From Cymbidium sinense (Eukaryota; Streptophyta; Magnoliopsida; Asparagales; Orchidaceae): a stretch of DNA of 64,000 nt. Shown here piece after piece: positions 22,630 through 35,341 of the stretch. Where the stretch lies: assembly GCA_021442155.1 (NCBI GenBank), contig CM038215.1, forward strand, positions 213,212,982 through 213,276,981, given 5' to 3'. How positions within the stretch are numbered: the stretch's first letter is position 1; each line of letters opens with the position of its first letter. Under the pieces are notes generated by a model that had not been told where the DNA came from, made no database searches, and saw only the letters and a program-made list of their open reading frames with translations. A program made the position numbers and the translations under genes.

Positions 22630-23110
22630 AGAAGATACTAGCACTCACTGGGAGATGTACTTTAATGGTGTGGCTTCTTCTCAAAGAGGAGAAGAATCAT
22701 AATCTACTCTCCTAGGAAAGATAAGGGTAGGAGTAGTTCTCCTAACTCTGAACTACGATGTGATGAGATCCTCATATCATCTGTCCAATCCTTACACTAA
22801 CAATGAGTTGAATATGAGACTCTTTCTAATTTTTGGTATGGATTACTCTAAGCATCTAGAACATCAATATCTTTTGGAGATTCTCAGTTAGTCATCAATC
22901 AAATCACTGGGTCCTACAAGGTTCTAAAGCCTAAGCTCCATCACTACCATAAGTACACTATGGAGCTGTTGGCCCAAATCTCAAAGGTTACCATTTACTA
23001 GATTCTTCGAGGAGAAAATGCTACAGCATATGCTTTAGCCAAGCTTGCCAAGGAGTTGGCATGTCCGGAAGATGAGTTCATATCAATAAGAGTCCAAAAT
23101 AGATAAGTCT
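22630..23110 (+). pseudogene. Second, archaeal-type RNase H (aRNH), broken
   Basis: WEMYFNGVASSQRGEE (from about 22648) matches the 'W.MYFDGA....GAG' start of the additional RNase H carried by Tat-lineage elements. The first catalytic Asp appears as Asn (FNG). It continues as VGVVLLTL, YTNNELN (family 'CTNNEAEY') and, in a shifted frame, the tail with ANALAKLA-like sequence (ATAYALAKLAKELA near 23022-23060). A second RNase H between RH and INT is a defining Tat/Ogre trait, so this supports the classification. Inactive. Confidence 0.75.
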
Positions 23111-23229
23111 TATCCCTTATTGATACTAAACTCATTGAAAAGTACTCTCTAAAAGAGAGGTTGCCATTATCAAAAAGGATGATGAGTTAGATTAGAGGCA
23201 ACTATTCATGGATTATGAATAAAGGAAAA

Positions 23230-24434
23230 TACCTCATGAGAAGTCACTAGCACATTAGGTGAAGCGGAGAGCACTTTTCTACGCTTTCATGGATGACACC
23301 TTATACCGGCAGTCCTTCAATCATATGTGGTTACATTGTTTAGACAAACACGAAGACCATAAGATCATGACCGAGGTACACTCAGGATTATGCAGAGCTC
23401 ACCAATCCAGATGAAGTTGAAAGCCAAGATCAAGAGACTAGGATACTACTGGTTGTCAATGATCATAGACTGCATGGACGTAGCTAGGCGATGCCACCAG
23501 TGTCAAGTGCACGGTGTGGTCCTACACAAACCACCCAACATTCTACATCCTATATTGGCCTCATGGCCATTAGAGTGTTGGGTTACTAACATAGTGGGTC
23601 CGATTGTTCCTCCTTCTTTCAAGGGTCTTTGGTTTATCATAGCTGCTACCAATTACTTTTCCAAGAAGGGGGAGGCAATCCCACTCAGAGAGTTCATAGC
23701 TCAGCAGGTGCTCCAATTTTTTAGTAACCATATCGTATATAAGTTGAGGTGCCTCGATCAATTATATCTGATAATGGCACTGCATTCAAGAGCACCAAGA
23801 TCAACAGCTTTTCCCAGAGACATAACATAGATTGGAGATATTCTACCATCTACTACCCGAGAGCAAATGGCTTGGCAGAAGCCTTCAATAAAACTCTCAT
23901 TTAAATATTAAAGAAGACACTCGATGACAACATGCGATAGTGGCATGAGCATTTAGTTGAAGCTTGTGGGCTTACCGCACCACATACAAAACTCCAACTC
24001 AGTCTACTCATTTCTCCTTAGTGTATGGGTCTGAAGCCATTCTACTTTTAGAAGTCCAACTCCCATCACTAAAGATAGTTATGGGTAGCTAAATCACAAC
24101 AGAGAAGAATGCAAGTTATGGTTAGAAGAGCTCAAAGGTTTGGAGGAGAGACACCTAGGAGCATGTTGGAACATCAATTTATATAAAGCCAAAATGATTC
24201 AAGCTCACAACAAGTTGGTCCATCCTAGAGCTTTTCAAGCAGGAGAGCTTATTTTAGTTCTAAGGAGACCAATTAGTGCTCATCGCGAGATGGGAGGAAA
24301 GTTTGAACCCACTTGGGAAGGCCTTTTTGCCATAGAAAGGCCTACCAAGGAGGATCTTATCAGCTCATAAATCATAAGGGAGAGTGCCCGATGCTTCCAA
24401 TCAATGGGCTCTACCTAAAGAAATATTATCCATA
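23230..24434 (+). pseudogene. Integrase (zinc, DDE core, C-terminal), broken
   Basis: The zinc-binding region shows EVHSGLCRAHQS (about 23376) and CMDVARRCHQCQ with the Cys pair at 23492 and 23501. The core shows WVTNIVGPIVPPS, where the first catalytic Asp is Asn (codon 23588), then SDNGTAFKSTKIN with the second Asp at 23770 in another frame, and YYPRANGLAEAFNKTL with the Glu at 23878. The C-terminal part (24140-24370 open) reads YKAKMIQAHNKLVHPRAFQA, GELILVLRRP and GKFEPTWEGLFAI, ending with NGLYLKKYYP near 24430. It would insert the cDNA. Frameshifts and the D-to-N change make it dead. Confidence 0.88.
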
Positions 24435-27150
24435 AATTATGTTTGAAAATAATTATCAAAGAAAATTTCATTTCAAATTCCATCTCTTCAAATTGAAAAC
24501 ATTTTGTTTGTGAATCTGCCACGATGTGTTTAAGGTAGGTGTAAGCAACCTGAGCGGTGTCCTATCCTTTATCAACACAACACAAACACAAAATACACAT
24601 AAATACATATTTTTTTGTCTCAAGCTACTTCGAGATGGGATAACACCCAACAAAGACTCACTCAAGAATGCCTAGTCCCGATGTGCTACCCCGTGCATCA
24701 CCCCAATGGTTCCTTATTCAGGAGGATGTAGGTCTATTACACTTTCTTTCTAACTTGACTATTGCACACCAATGAGCACCTTGTTAGTTTGGTAGGCCTT
24801 ACTGTGTGGCTGATAAACTACCTCATGTTGGCTTCATTTAAAAAGTTGTAAGTCTACTATGCTTTCTTCTTGAATTAGCCTCGAGCACTGACTGGGTCGA
24901 GCATATTTGACGCTTAGAGTAAGTCCCCTAGTGGCTCCTTTCCTCCTGACTACTTCAAGTCTGGGTCCAGTCCTCCAGCGGGACTCCCCGCTTAGTAGTC
25001 GCCCTAGGTCGAATAGTATTTGTCCCACCGATGACAAACTGTCTCGATTATCATTTATGTCTATGAAGATGTAAGTCTACATGCCTTCTTCTTAGATTGA
25101 TCATCACACACTAACACCTTAGGTTGGTTGGTCCTCACTATATTAACAGTGATCCACCCAGTGGATACACCACTCATGATAGATGTAAGTCTGCTATGCC
25201 TTCTCCTTGAGTTAGTCATCGTACACCTATAGGCTTTATTTTACAGGGTTCAGGATAATGCCTCTAGTTGCACCTCCCCTGTGGGCACTCCATTTGGATC
25301 ACATCCTTTGTGACCCCATTTAGACACTACATGGGCTACTATCAAATTGGATAGTTATCCTATCCTGGTAATCGCTTCTATGGTTGGAGAATCTATCTTG
25401 AGAATATGTAAATTCTCCCATAGTCCAGTAAGTTTGAGATAGGATAAGGCTGATATAGCCCTTCTCAGTGTGGTCCCCCACACACCAACTAGGTTCACGC
25501 AAACATATATATAAAATATATATTCACTTATGGATTAGGAGGACACCCTCAGCAATACCTTTTCCCAAGTAGACATCCTATCTTTTGGAAAGTGTCAGTG
25601 AAACTCCCTATAGGAATTGCATGACTACACTTAAGTTGACATAAACTCACTCGCTAGTTGCCCTAAGTCGGGCTTGATTTGTTGTGCTACCAACTAATCA
25701 CCCCAGTGGTTGTTCCCCACTTTGGAAGATGTAAGTCTACTATGCTTTCTTCCTAGCACAGCCATTGCATACTGAAAGGCAGCCCTTAGGTTGGTTAGCT
25801 CTACCCCACAGCTGGTAAACTATCCCTTTGGATTTGTGAATCTAAGATAGGTCAAGGCTGATATAGCCCCTTCTCAGTGGATCCATCGCACACCGATAAA
25901 GTCCATAAATTAAATTTATCAAATTTTACAGAGTTCCATTCCCAATAGATCTACCCTCAATTCAAAATCAAACATAAACCAAATCAAATTAAATCAAATT
26001 TAAACCAATTCAAGCAAATCATATAAAATCAAATCAAATTAAAATTAAACTACTTTTGAGTTGACGTAAGTCCCCAACGGCACTAACTCAGTAGTTTCCC
26101 TAGGTCGGGTTTGATCTGTTGTGCTACCAACATATCACCCCAATATTTTCTCCCTGCTTTGGAAGATATAAGCCTATTATGCTCTCTTCTTGTTGTGCAC
26201 ACTGAAAGGCAATCTTTAGGTTGGCTAGTCCTACCCCACATCCAGACAACCCCTTTGGATTTGTAAACCTGAGATAGGCCAAGGCTGATATATCCCCTTC
26301 TCAGTGAGTCCATTGCACATCGAGAGGGTCCATAAATTAAATCCATAAAATTCCTAGAGGATCCGAGCTCATATCTCCAGCAGATATTCCTCAACCCCAA
26401 ATTAAATTAAACCCAATGATTCTCTCCAGAGTTAAATTACAACCTTCTCCCGAGTGGAGGCCCAAATCATATATAAATAAATCAAACAAACAAATCAATT
26501 TCAAAATAAACCTCCATGGTGGAGGAATCACAAATTAAATTGAATTAAACTTGGTCTTGATCTCCAGTGGATTTAGGCCCATATCTTAGCAGATATGTAC
26601 CACATTTACAAAAACTACATCCATCAAATTGAGTCTTGATCCCTGGTGGATTCAAGCTCATATCCCTAGTGGATATGCCCCAAATTAAGCATAAAGTAAA
26701 TCATAAAAACTCAATCAAACTGCCATCCCCAACGGATGCTTACCAAACAAATTCAATCAAACTCTTACCCCTAGTGGATACATCTATGAAATAAAACTCA
26801 TATACCCAATCCTAAGTGGATCTTCTTTTCACAAACCATATAATTAAGCAAATTAAACCATAATCCATAGCATATTTTCTTCTTCTATGCCTTGGCATAG
26901 AACCCTCACATTTCATGCCCGATACATATTTGATCCCTTAGCGGATCTCCCTCCATGTCAAACTCATCAAATATTCCTAGCTTTTTTATGACCTTGGCAT
27001 AAAGAGAGCTACATTACATTAAGATAGTGATTCTACCTACCTTTCAAGTTTAGGTATAAATGATTTCCATTAGTGCTTGTGATCATTTGGACGTTGTTGA
27101 TTGTCTCAATCAACGCTAATACGTGTGGTGTGCCTTGTCAATTACACCAC
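24435..27150 (+). repeat. 3' untranslated region rich in degenerate tandem repeats
   Basis: The block 'GATGTAAGTCTACTATGCTT' plus TCTTC recurs near 24725, 24842, 25066, 25179, 25728 and 26163. A longer duplication pairs 25640-26060 with 26080-26490: each has 'CACTGAAAGGCA', 'GGATTTGT', 'AAGGCTGATATA' and 'CTTCTCAGTG' followed by 'GTCCATAAATTAAAT'. From 26340 to 26960 short boxes like CCCTAGTGGAT recur roughly every 40-90 bp. Repeat-rich, fast-changing 3' untranslated regions are known for Tat/Ogre elements. No gene here. Confidence 0.75.
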
Positions 27151-27151
27151 A

Positions 27152-27168
27152 CCTATTGGGGGTCTTTT
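27152..27168 (+). promoter_or_regulatory. Probable polypurine tract region
   Basis: CCTATTGGGGGTCTTTTTG lies directly before the 3' LTR. The G run at 27158-27162 is the likely plus-strand primer, although a TCTTTT gap separates it from the LTR start at 27169, which is unusual. Either the tract has mutated or the true boundary is a few bases earlier. Confidence 0.45.
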
Positions 27169-29938
27169 TGTTGACCTCACTTTTGGAATGAGTTCTCAAT
27201 CTTCTCATCATAGATCGAGGACTCTTCTAGATACTAAGAGCTCCTTAGTCTTTAGACACTTCTAGTGATTAAGTAGACACTTAACCTAAGCTTAGAGACC
27301 TAGAAGGGTTAGTCATAGGGGTAGGCTATGCCCAAGAGCCTTAGGAAGACTTACCCACCCTATAACTTAAACCCAATCCATGTTCTCCTTCTCAAACTAA
27401 ACCCCAAATTCAAACTTGAATTTAAATTAAAATTCCAAAATTTACAATCAATCCCAAGATTAAATCCAAGCCCAAAACCCTTCCTAAGCCTTATGATTGA
27501 ATACCATGGATTTAGCCCTATCCAAATCCAATTAAATCCGAACTCAATTGATTTTCTCAAAGATCAATTCAATTCCCAACTAATGTATCAAATTCAAATC
27601 CAAACCCAACTCTAGATGATTGAAACCCAAGATCAAATCTAAGCTCCAAATCCCTCTTAAGCTATATGATCTGATTCTATAAACTTAGCCAAATCTCCAC
27701 ACATTTCAATTCAAATTAAATTGATTTATTCATAAATCAATCATATATTCAATCATGTTCACAAATATAAATGAAATATACATTTAAATCAATCAAACTA
27801 AATCAAACTAAATCAAATTCTCTTCTAAGCCCTTTGGACCCACCTTCATGAGCTTAGCCAAATTTGCCTTCAAATCACTTAAAATTTTATTAATTTTCTC
27901 ACAAATAAATCATATATTTAATCATCTTCCCAAATATAAATGAAATCTACACTCAATGATCAAAATTAAATTAAACTAAATCAAAATCCAAGCTTAGGGC
28001 CTTTGAACCAAATCCATTAACTTAGCCAAATTCCTTCATTCCAAAACCCAAAATCAATTGATTTTCTCATGAATCAATCATTCCTCCAATCACCTATCCA
28101 AATATAAATAAAATCTACAATCATCAAGCCAAACCAAAATCAACTGAAGTCAATCCTAACCTAACCCATTTGACGTGATATTTTCAAATGAACCAAAATC
28201 TATTCAAACCCAATTTGATTGCAGTTGAATTTATATTTCAATCCTAAACTTGTACATAAATTCAACTATGCCTTAATCAAACTAAAACTAAGCCAATTGA
28301 CCCTCTTAGGTTTAGTTGCCCCAAAGTGACCTAAAGAATCCATTTGAGCCAAGTTTCAATCCAACCCAAATTGGATTGAACCAAGCCCATCAAAATCTCA
28401 TACCATGATTATTGATCACCTTAGGATTATCAATTGCCATAAATTGGGTTAAACTAAATCAACTTGGTCATTTGACCAAGCCAACCCTTTAACTCATATG
28501 AATCCAAACTAGCCAAAACCAATCCTACATCAAATCAATTAAAACCATGGCTTCACACCAACCCATGATCAATGATTGAACATGACTTGACCATCAATTG
28601 AGCCAAACCAAACCCAATTGTCCCTTTGACCCAAGTTGACCCAAATTGATCTAAAAGACCAAAATAGGTCAAATCATGATCCAACCCAAATTGATTACAA
28701 CCAATGGCTCAAGTTCATTCTAAATTTATTATTGTACTTGACCAAAGTCATAATTGAGCTCAGTTTGATAAATTGGACCTAATTGACTTACTTAGCTCAA
28801 ATTGACCTAAAGGGTCAAATTGGTCTATATCCAAATTATGTCCAAATCAACCCAAACCAAAGCCTATAATCATATTCAATTAACCAATTGAACATAAGTC
28901 TACACCTAACCTAAGCCAATTTGGCCAATTTGGTCAAATTGGACAACTTGACCCATTTGACCTACATGAATCCAAATGAGCCAAAATCAAACCTAAGCCA
29001 AATTGATTGAAACCAATTAAACCAAAATACTTCAAATCATCATTTCTACTTGACCCAAGAATTTGACCAATTAGTCAACCTAACCCAACCTAGCCTAATT
29101 TGACCTATAAGGGTGAAATTGAGCCAAACCCCTTTGAACCAAGCCTTGACTACTTGGAACCTGATCAAACCCAACCCAAACCCACCTTGGGTCAGCCCAT
29201 AGCCAATACAAACCCAAATTGGTTCAAATTGAAGGCAAATCTTCCTTGGATTTTCCTCCCCGCATGGGATTTTCCAAAATTGGCAAAGTACACTCCTCAT
29301 TTCCACTTGGCAGCCCTCACACACCCCAAATTGGGTCTGACCTAGCCACCTAGCCCAACCCATGTGGGCTAGGTATACCATGGACCAAAGGAAGGTGAGT
29401 TAACTCACATCTCTCACAAACTAAAAACCCAATGGATCCAAGAAGCCACAAGCTGCCTTGAGCCACCTCCTAAGCCTTCCTCCAACCTAATCGTTCCACG
29501 TGGAGGTAATGGCAACCACTCTGGTGCTCTGGCGACAGCTAGCCCACCAAAAATGAGGATCCAATCCTGTTCATCAATCTCAATTAGAGAGGGGTATACT
29601 ACCCCTCCCAATTCACATCCCAGCATTCACTCTTAGAGCTTCCTGAGCTTCCAAGTGAGATTTTGAATTCCTCTATGAGCTCTTGAGTCTTCCCAAAGCT
29701 TCCCCTCACTATATTACTCCTTCCCGGGTGCATCCACAATGGGGAAAGCTTCTTATGATACCAACTCCCCCATTTCTCAATAAAAACCAAATTTCTCTTA
29801 CCAACACACTCCACACCTGGTGAGCAAATGGACCTTCCCCACAAGCTCCAAACCGAGGTAAATTTGTGAGCCTCCAAATGATGAAACATGGTCCTCCAAG
29901 TGAACAGTGTGGAACCAATCTAATTGTTGCTCAACAGG

Positions 29939-29961
29939 GCTTCATCTCGACCAGATGAAGC
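29939..29961 (+). repeat. Covarying 23-bp LTR hairpin, 3' LTR copy
   Basis: GCTTCATCT, loop CGACC and AGATGAAGC make a perfect nine-pair stem. It is equivalent to 7348-7370 in the 5' LTR, with two matched arm substitutions between them. Confidence 0.8.
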
Positions 29962-32900
29962 TACCTCAAGTGTGTGAACCACCGATCATTAGCTCCGGTG
30001 AGGTATGCCATTGAAACCGAGATTTCTTGAAAAAATTTTAGAGCTTTCCAAAGAAAGGTTGAATGTCATCTGATCTTGACCATTGCATCCCCTCCGATCA
30101 TTATCATGAAGGTGTGGGATCCATTTGGAGTGCATCGAGCTGGGTGAGTCGGTCAGGGCAATGGCGGTGCTTGTCTCATCTCTCGATGATAAATCACACG
30201 CCCATCCATTGATCAAATATGGTCATGATTAACTCTACTAGATCAAATCATTTTATTCCCTTATTAACTACGAGATCGATCTATGCCATCCAATCTAAGA
30301 TCGAATGGTGGAGATCAAAAGAGTGAATCAACATCGAGTGCACACAATGTAATCCGCGGTGCCACATGGAAAGCGTGCATGTGCCATGTGGCGGCGAGAT
30401 TAGCTTATTAAATGGAATTAATTGCCAAAACTTTAAATAATTATAACAAATCATAGAAAAATCCAAAAAAAATACAAAAATACTCATTTTAAAGGTATTT
30501 CAGAGAGAAATTTATTAAAAATATCCTTAATTAATTTTAAATAATAATAATGTCTTAATTAGAGTTTAATATAAAATTAATTAGCTTAATTACTCCCTAA
30601 TTAATTAATTAATTGACCCCCAAACTTTCTAAGATTATTTAAGGGGATGACCTCTACCTCCCCTAAGTTTCTTGGGATTTATTGATTAATTGATTAGGAA
30701 AATTAGTTAATTAATCCCTAATTACATTTTTAAATTTAATTAAGGGTTAATTAACTAAATGAATGACTAATTAATTAATTTAGTTTATTAATCATTATTT
30801 AATAGTGAGGGGAGTTATGGAATAGATTGGGTTGTTTCTAATCTCTTTTCCTAAGTTCTCTTCACTTTTCAAGAAAAATTAGTTAAGGATTAATTGGTTA
30901 ATTAATTACTTAATTAGCTAAAATAAAATTAAAATCATATTAGATCCTAATTAATTAATTGATGGGTAGATCTTTAGGTGTTTAATAACTTAAAGGAGTT
31001 TAATGAAATTATGGTAATCCACATGTGTGGAGAAACCATAAGAGTAATTAATCAAGCCCCCTTAATCTAATTAATTATTAATCATGAGCCAATTGCATTA
31101 GGCCCTCTTATTTCTTAATATCATTGAAAGTTTATTTTCCATGCATATCATGTTGGCTCATAATTACTTGGTTAATTACTTTAAGGTGGCATAGGTAAGG
31201 GTTAATTAATGAATTTTATGCATATTACAACTTAATTAATCCATAAAATCAACTTAATCATATTTAATTAAACTAAATTAATTTACAAATATGGGAATGG
31301 GTTAGGATAAAAAACATCTTCTCACATTCCTTAAATCAAATTAAACATGAAGTTAAAAAATGACATTAAAGAAGCTTTGGTTTACTTTAAATGATTTTAT
31401 TTGGTAAGTTTATCCTTAGGAATTAATTGGATTGAATGAATCATATGCTTGTATTTGATTTTTCCTTTCCAATTCATGCTACATATTGTATGTCATTTGA
31501 TTTCATGCATCCATCTCTTTTCAAAAATTTATTAAATCAAATGGTTTTCCTTTATGTAAGCTTGCATGTGTTGATTTAATTTAATATATGTGGCTATTAT
31601 CACTATTAAATCCAAATATATTTTTCAAAAGCATATAAATGAATAGTAATATGTGTTATGATGATAGTTATAAATACATAAGGAGTGTGTATGCTTATAG
31701 TTTAAGTGTATGAAGTGAAGTCTCTTTCCTTTATTCACATGTTGATTTACATAAGTATGAATGTAATGGGTATATAGTCTAGACATCCTAGGAATACGAT
31801 GCTTTAAGTATCCCCAAGGAGGTCATTTGATTATCTCATTTCCTGGTTCAAACAACGGCACGTACTCGCTTGATTTCATTCTCATGTATCTTTAACATTG
31901 AAATTTAAATAGCTTTAAATCATATGCCTAAATAATTCCATTAAAGAAAATACAATCTTTGCATGATTTTCATCTTCTTAATTATAAATACATGTATATG
32001 TATTCCAAAAAAATTTGTATATATTCTGACATCTTGGGAATACAAGGCTTTAAGTAGCCCCAATGAGGTCATTTGATTACCTCACTTCCATGGTTAACAA
32101 AGGCATGTACTTGTTTATCTTTTATACATGTATGTGTATTTAATTAGAGAATGATAATCCCTTTTTTCTATTTAAAATACATGCATTCATAATTATTTAG
32201 TCATTGGATTAATTAATCATGTAACTTGAAACTTGCTTTCTTATATTCCTGTATATAAATTTGCATATGTTTGAATGATGATGGGTATATAGTTTAGACA
32301 TCATGAGAATATGAGGCTTTAAGTAGCCCCAAGGAGGTCATTTGATTACCTTACTTCTCTAATTAACAATGGCACATACCTATTTAATTTCATCCCTATG
32401 TATTTTTGTATAAGAGTTTAGATAGAGCTTTAAGCTAATGTGATTAAATAATTCAATCACATGAAAGAATATAAATTCTAAATGCATATACATACACTCA
32501 TCATTTAAGTGTGTTGTATGTATAGATACACTTAGGATTAAATCATATGCATAATATTTATGATGGATGAGAATGATTTGATATGTGTCATATGTTAGTA
32601 ATTCAAATGGATTAATCTTAAGATGCCTTTCATATTAAATAGGACCATTCAAGGTGAATCTAAACTTAGGATTAATTAAATCATCTAAAAGACATTCACT
32701 GAAGAGAACTAAATCAAATTAACATGCTTTAGAAAGTGGCTTTAGGTGGGGATGAAAGGGGGTAGTCCTATTCCTTCTCTTTATAAAACTTAGTTGCTAA
32801 GTGTAATCATATGAAAAAAAAATATATAAAAATTAAAATTCTCAAATCAATTAAATGATTTGAAGTGAAATCAACCCTTTATGTTAAATTGAATCCTTCT

Positions 32901-33528
32901 ACACTTAAAAGATTACAACTTTAATGACTTAGTGAGACATACCACACTAGCCTTAACATACACATTAGAATTAAGTCACCACTTCTAGATCTATGTTAGG
33001 ATGGTGTGTGATGTATTTCTTATTTTGTGATGTATTATTTTGGACTAAATGTTAGTGTGTATGTTTCGTATACTGAATGTTAGGTTGATATTAGCCTAAT
33101 CTAGTCTCTTTCAGGGAATTGTGCTTAAGGGGTGCCTAAAATAAATATAAATGCTCTCTTCGTAGATAGCTTAAACCCTTAAGCATAATCCAAGTTAGGA
33201 CAAGTGGGCTTGGTCACCTATGTGGAAGGTGCTAAGTCCAAAATTATAAATATAACTGCTTGGGTTATATATATGTTTCATTAACACTTGTCCTGTAGGT
33301 GTAGTTAGATTTACTTTTCCTATTTTTAATATAATTTTGCATCAGGAACTAGGATTAGTGCTATGGAGACTAGGATGTGTAGTGGCTAGAAGGCTTTATC
33401 CTGGGGTGGCTTGTGATGCCTTGAAGTCCACCAAATCAAAGAAGGAGGAAGATACATGAAGAGATGAAGGAAAGATAGCCCCTATAGCATTCAATATAAT
33501 TATAATTATTCTTTCATATTTTGAGTTG

Positions 33529-33600
33529 TATAAGGTAGAGCTCATCTTTTTTTTCTTTTGGATTGTAATTTTCGATCACCTATTATTCTTTTCTTTGCGG
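33529..33600 (+). promoter_or_regulatory. LTR core promoter (TATAAG, GAGCTC, CT-rich start)
   Basis: TATAAGGTAGAGCTC followed by a T/C-rich run. Equivalent strings occur at 52178 (TATATAAGGGAGAGCTC), about 57164 (TGTACAAGGGTAGAGCTC, degenerate) and on the minus strand with TATA at 40592-40599 (TATATAAGAGCAAAGCTC). A conserved block about 170-190 bp upstream (TAGGATTAGTGCTATGG, then AGTGGCTAGAAGGC, 33350-33390) is kept in the three + copies. This would set the transcript start near 33555 and leave about 1.45 kb of R-U5. Confidence 0.7.
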
Positions 33601-35341
33601 TTATAAAATTGATTGATATTATGCTTAAATTGTGGTTTAGAAATGGCATGCTCTTCTTAGTTTCTTAAATGAATGATGCCTTAATGTGGCTTGGATGCGA
33701 TTAGGCTCTTAGGGAAAAATTAATTTTTTTACCCCAACTAATCACTCATAATTAAAAACTAAAAAATTCATAACCTCATAATAAAGCCTAGGCATTAAAT
33801 AAGATAATTAAAATATTTTGCAACCCTTTAGCTGAATGGTTGTATGTTTCACATCATGCTTGCATCTTAAATCACTCTTGCAAAATGAGGGCCTCCATCC
33901 TTACACGCATAGGGATTACTTGATTTATGTGAGCAACCCCTACTGATGGAGCTTCACTCTCTTTTTTTTTATTTGGCCAACAACCCATTTCATCATGCAT
34001 TTAGGCATTTAAAAATCCTAAAGCCTTTGTCCAAATGAAGAGCCAAGATTAAAATAAAATTTATAAATATTTTGCTTTAGATTAAGTCATTACTCATACC
34101 ACTCATGCTCTAGTCTCTTAGGGAGTGGGTTTAAGGACTTTAGTCTCTTTCTAAATTAATAATAGCCCAACTATCTTGCAATTTCATAAGACCTGACTAT
34201 ATGGTTTTAAAATCATAGGAGTAGTTAGCTGGCAGCCTCTCTAGGCGGTTATAAGTTAAAAGTTTGGTGATTTAATCTCTCTTGTGGAGGTAAACCTTAT
34301 TCCCATCTTAGCTTAGATTTAAGTCATGCTTTTGCTTATGCTAAAGCCCTCTAGATTTAGGATCTGAGGTAGATATTTCCTTCAGGATACAAGCATAAAT
34401 CTTTACCTCTTAGGTATTTGCACAACCTTATGTTGATGGATTATAAGCCCTAGTAATCTAATAAAATTCAACTCAAATAAATAAATCTCTTCACTTTCAA
34501 ATGTATAAAGCTTAATTATATTATAGATTGGAATGCTCACTAGGCTTCTTAATATCATGAGCATTCCCTACTTCCTCCTTTTGGATTGCAAAAATAAGTC
34601 TTCTTCTTGAACTTTCCTAATTAAGTTTCTAAATATAACCAATCATTTGATAGTCTAGCCTTAAAATCTTTAGAGATTCTAATTATCTACTTTAATTAAC
34701 AGTATTCTAAGGGAATTTCATTTCCTAAGATGTAATTAACTATAGGGGTCTACCCTCATAGAAACCTTAGAACCCAATTTAATATCAACCTTATTTTATT
34801 TATCCATGCAAAGTATGAAAAATCTCTGGTACATTCAAAGAACCATCATGCCTTAGGAGTCCTTATTAGGTGATTAGGTCCATTGAAGGTGATGTCTCTA
34901 TCTTTTGAGATAGTATATCATACCTCAATGTCATACCTGATCACTTCAATAAGTACCACCTATGATCTGCATAGTGTCCCCTCATAGATATCCAAAAATA
35001 AACACCACAATATTATATAACATGATCAAAACATTCATAACAAAGGTTATAAATGAGGTTTTAAGCTATAGATCTCTTGTAAACTTCATTTAAATTTCAT
35101 CATATTTGAAGTTAATTGTTAACCTTACAATAAATCTGTTATGATCTAAATATATATATTTAATGAGGTTTACTTTCAAATCATTTAATTTATATTTATG
35201 TTTGTTGACAGGTAATCAAACTCATTGCATTTGCTTTGCAATCAAGCATTCAAGTATCTTATAAGGCCTTTGTGCTTTATTACATAACCAATTGAAATCC
35301 CTTTAGTTATTTTAAAGTGAATTACCAAATAATTCAAAAGT

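Larger units (their letters stand above)
4590..35009 (+). mobile_element. Giant decayed Tat/Ogre-like Ty3/gypsy retrotransposon
   Basis: Two related LTRs (4590-11179 and 27169-35009) flank, in order, a tRNA-Arg-like primer site, a 4.8-kb leader, gag, protease, RT, RNase H, a second RNase H-like domain, integrase and a 2.7-kb 3' untranslated region, all on +. The order PR-RT-RH-second RH-INT, the very long LTRs, the Arg primer and the CPYH..H..C zinc knuckle are hallmarks of the plant Tat/Ogre lineage. At about 30.4 kb it exceeds typical Ogre length, partly because foreign repeats appear to be nested in the leader. Every gene contains stops and frameshifts, and the LTRs differ at many positions and by two large gaps, so the insertion is old. 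Flanks ATAAT and ATATT match at only three of five positions, so the target duplication is uncertain. Confidence 0.88.
27169..35009 (+). repeat. 3' LTR of the giant element (about 7.8 kb)
   Basis: Starts TGTTGACCTCAC and ends near AACACCACA. It matches the 5' LTR in order and adds two segments missing there (30400-30830 and about 32985-33880). It is close to full length, so the original LTR was about 7.8 kb. It carries the terminal hairpin (27173), the partly kept palindrome (29394-29408), the 23-bp hairpin (29939-29961), three tandem repeats (31768-32370), a core promoter (33529) and the GC-TT-GC-type hairpin region (34741-34760). Small open frames such as 29046-29381 (-), 29100-29345 (+) and 29599-29889 (-) are by-products of skewed base composition. 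Confidence 0.88.

Noticed and set aside
7798..29503. G-box (CACGTG) as a conserved LTR control site
   Set aside because: The two occurrences are not at equivalent places in the two LTRs, so conservation is not supported.
29046..29918. Overlapping small frames on both strands in the 3' LTR
   Set aside because: Same GC-richer LTR section; frames are not conserved against the 5' LTR.
4585..35014. Target-site duplication ATAAT/ATATT
   Set aside because: Only three of five positions agree and the LTR boundaries are uncertain by a couple of bases, so it is not claimed.
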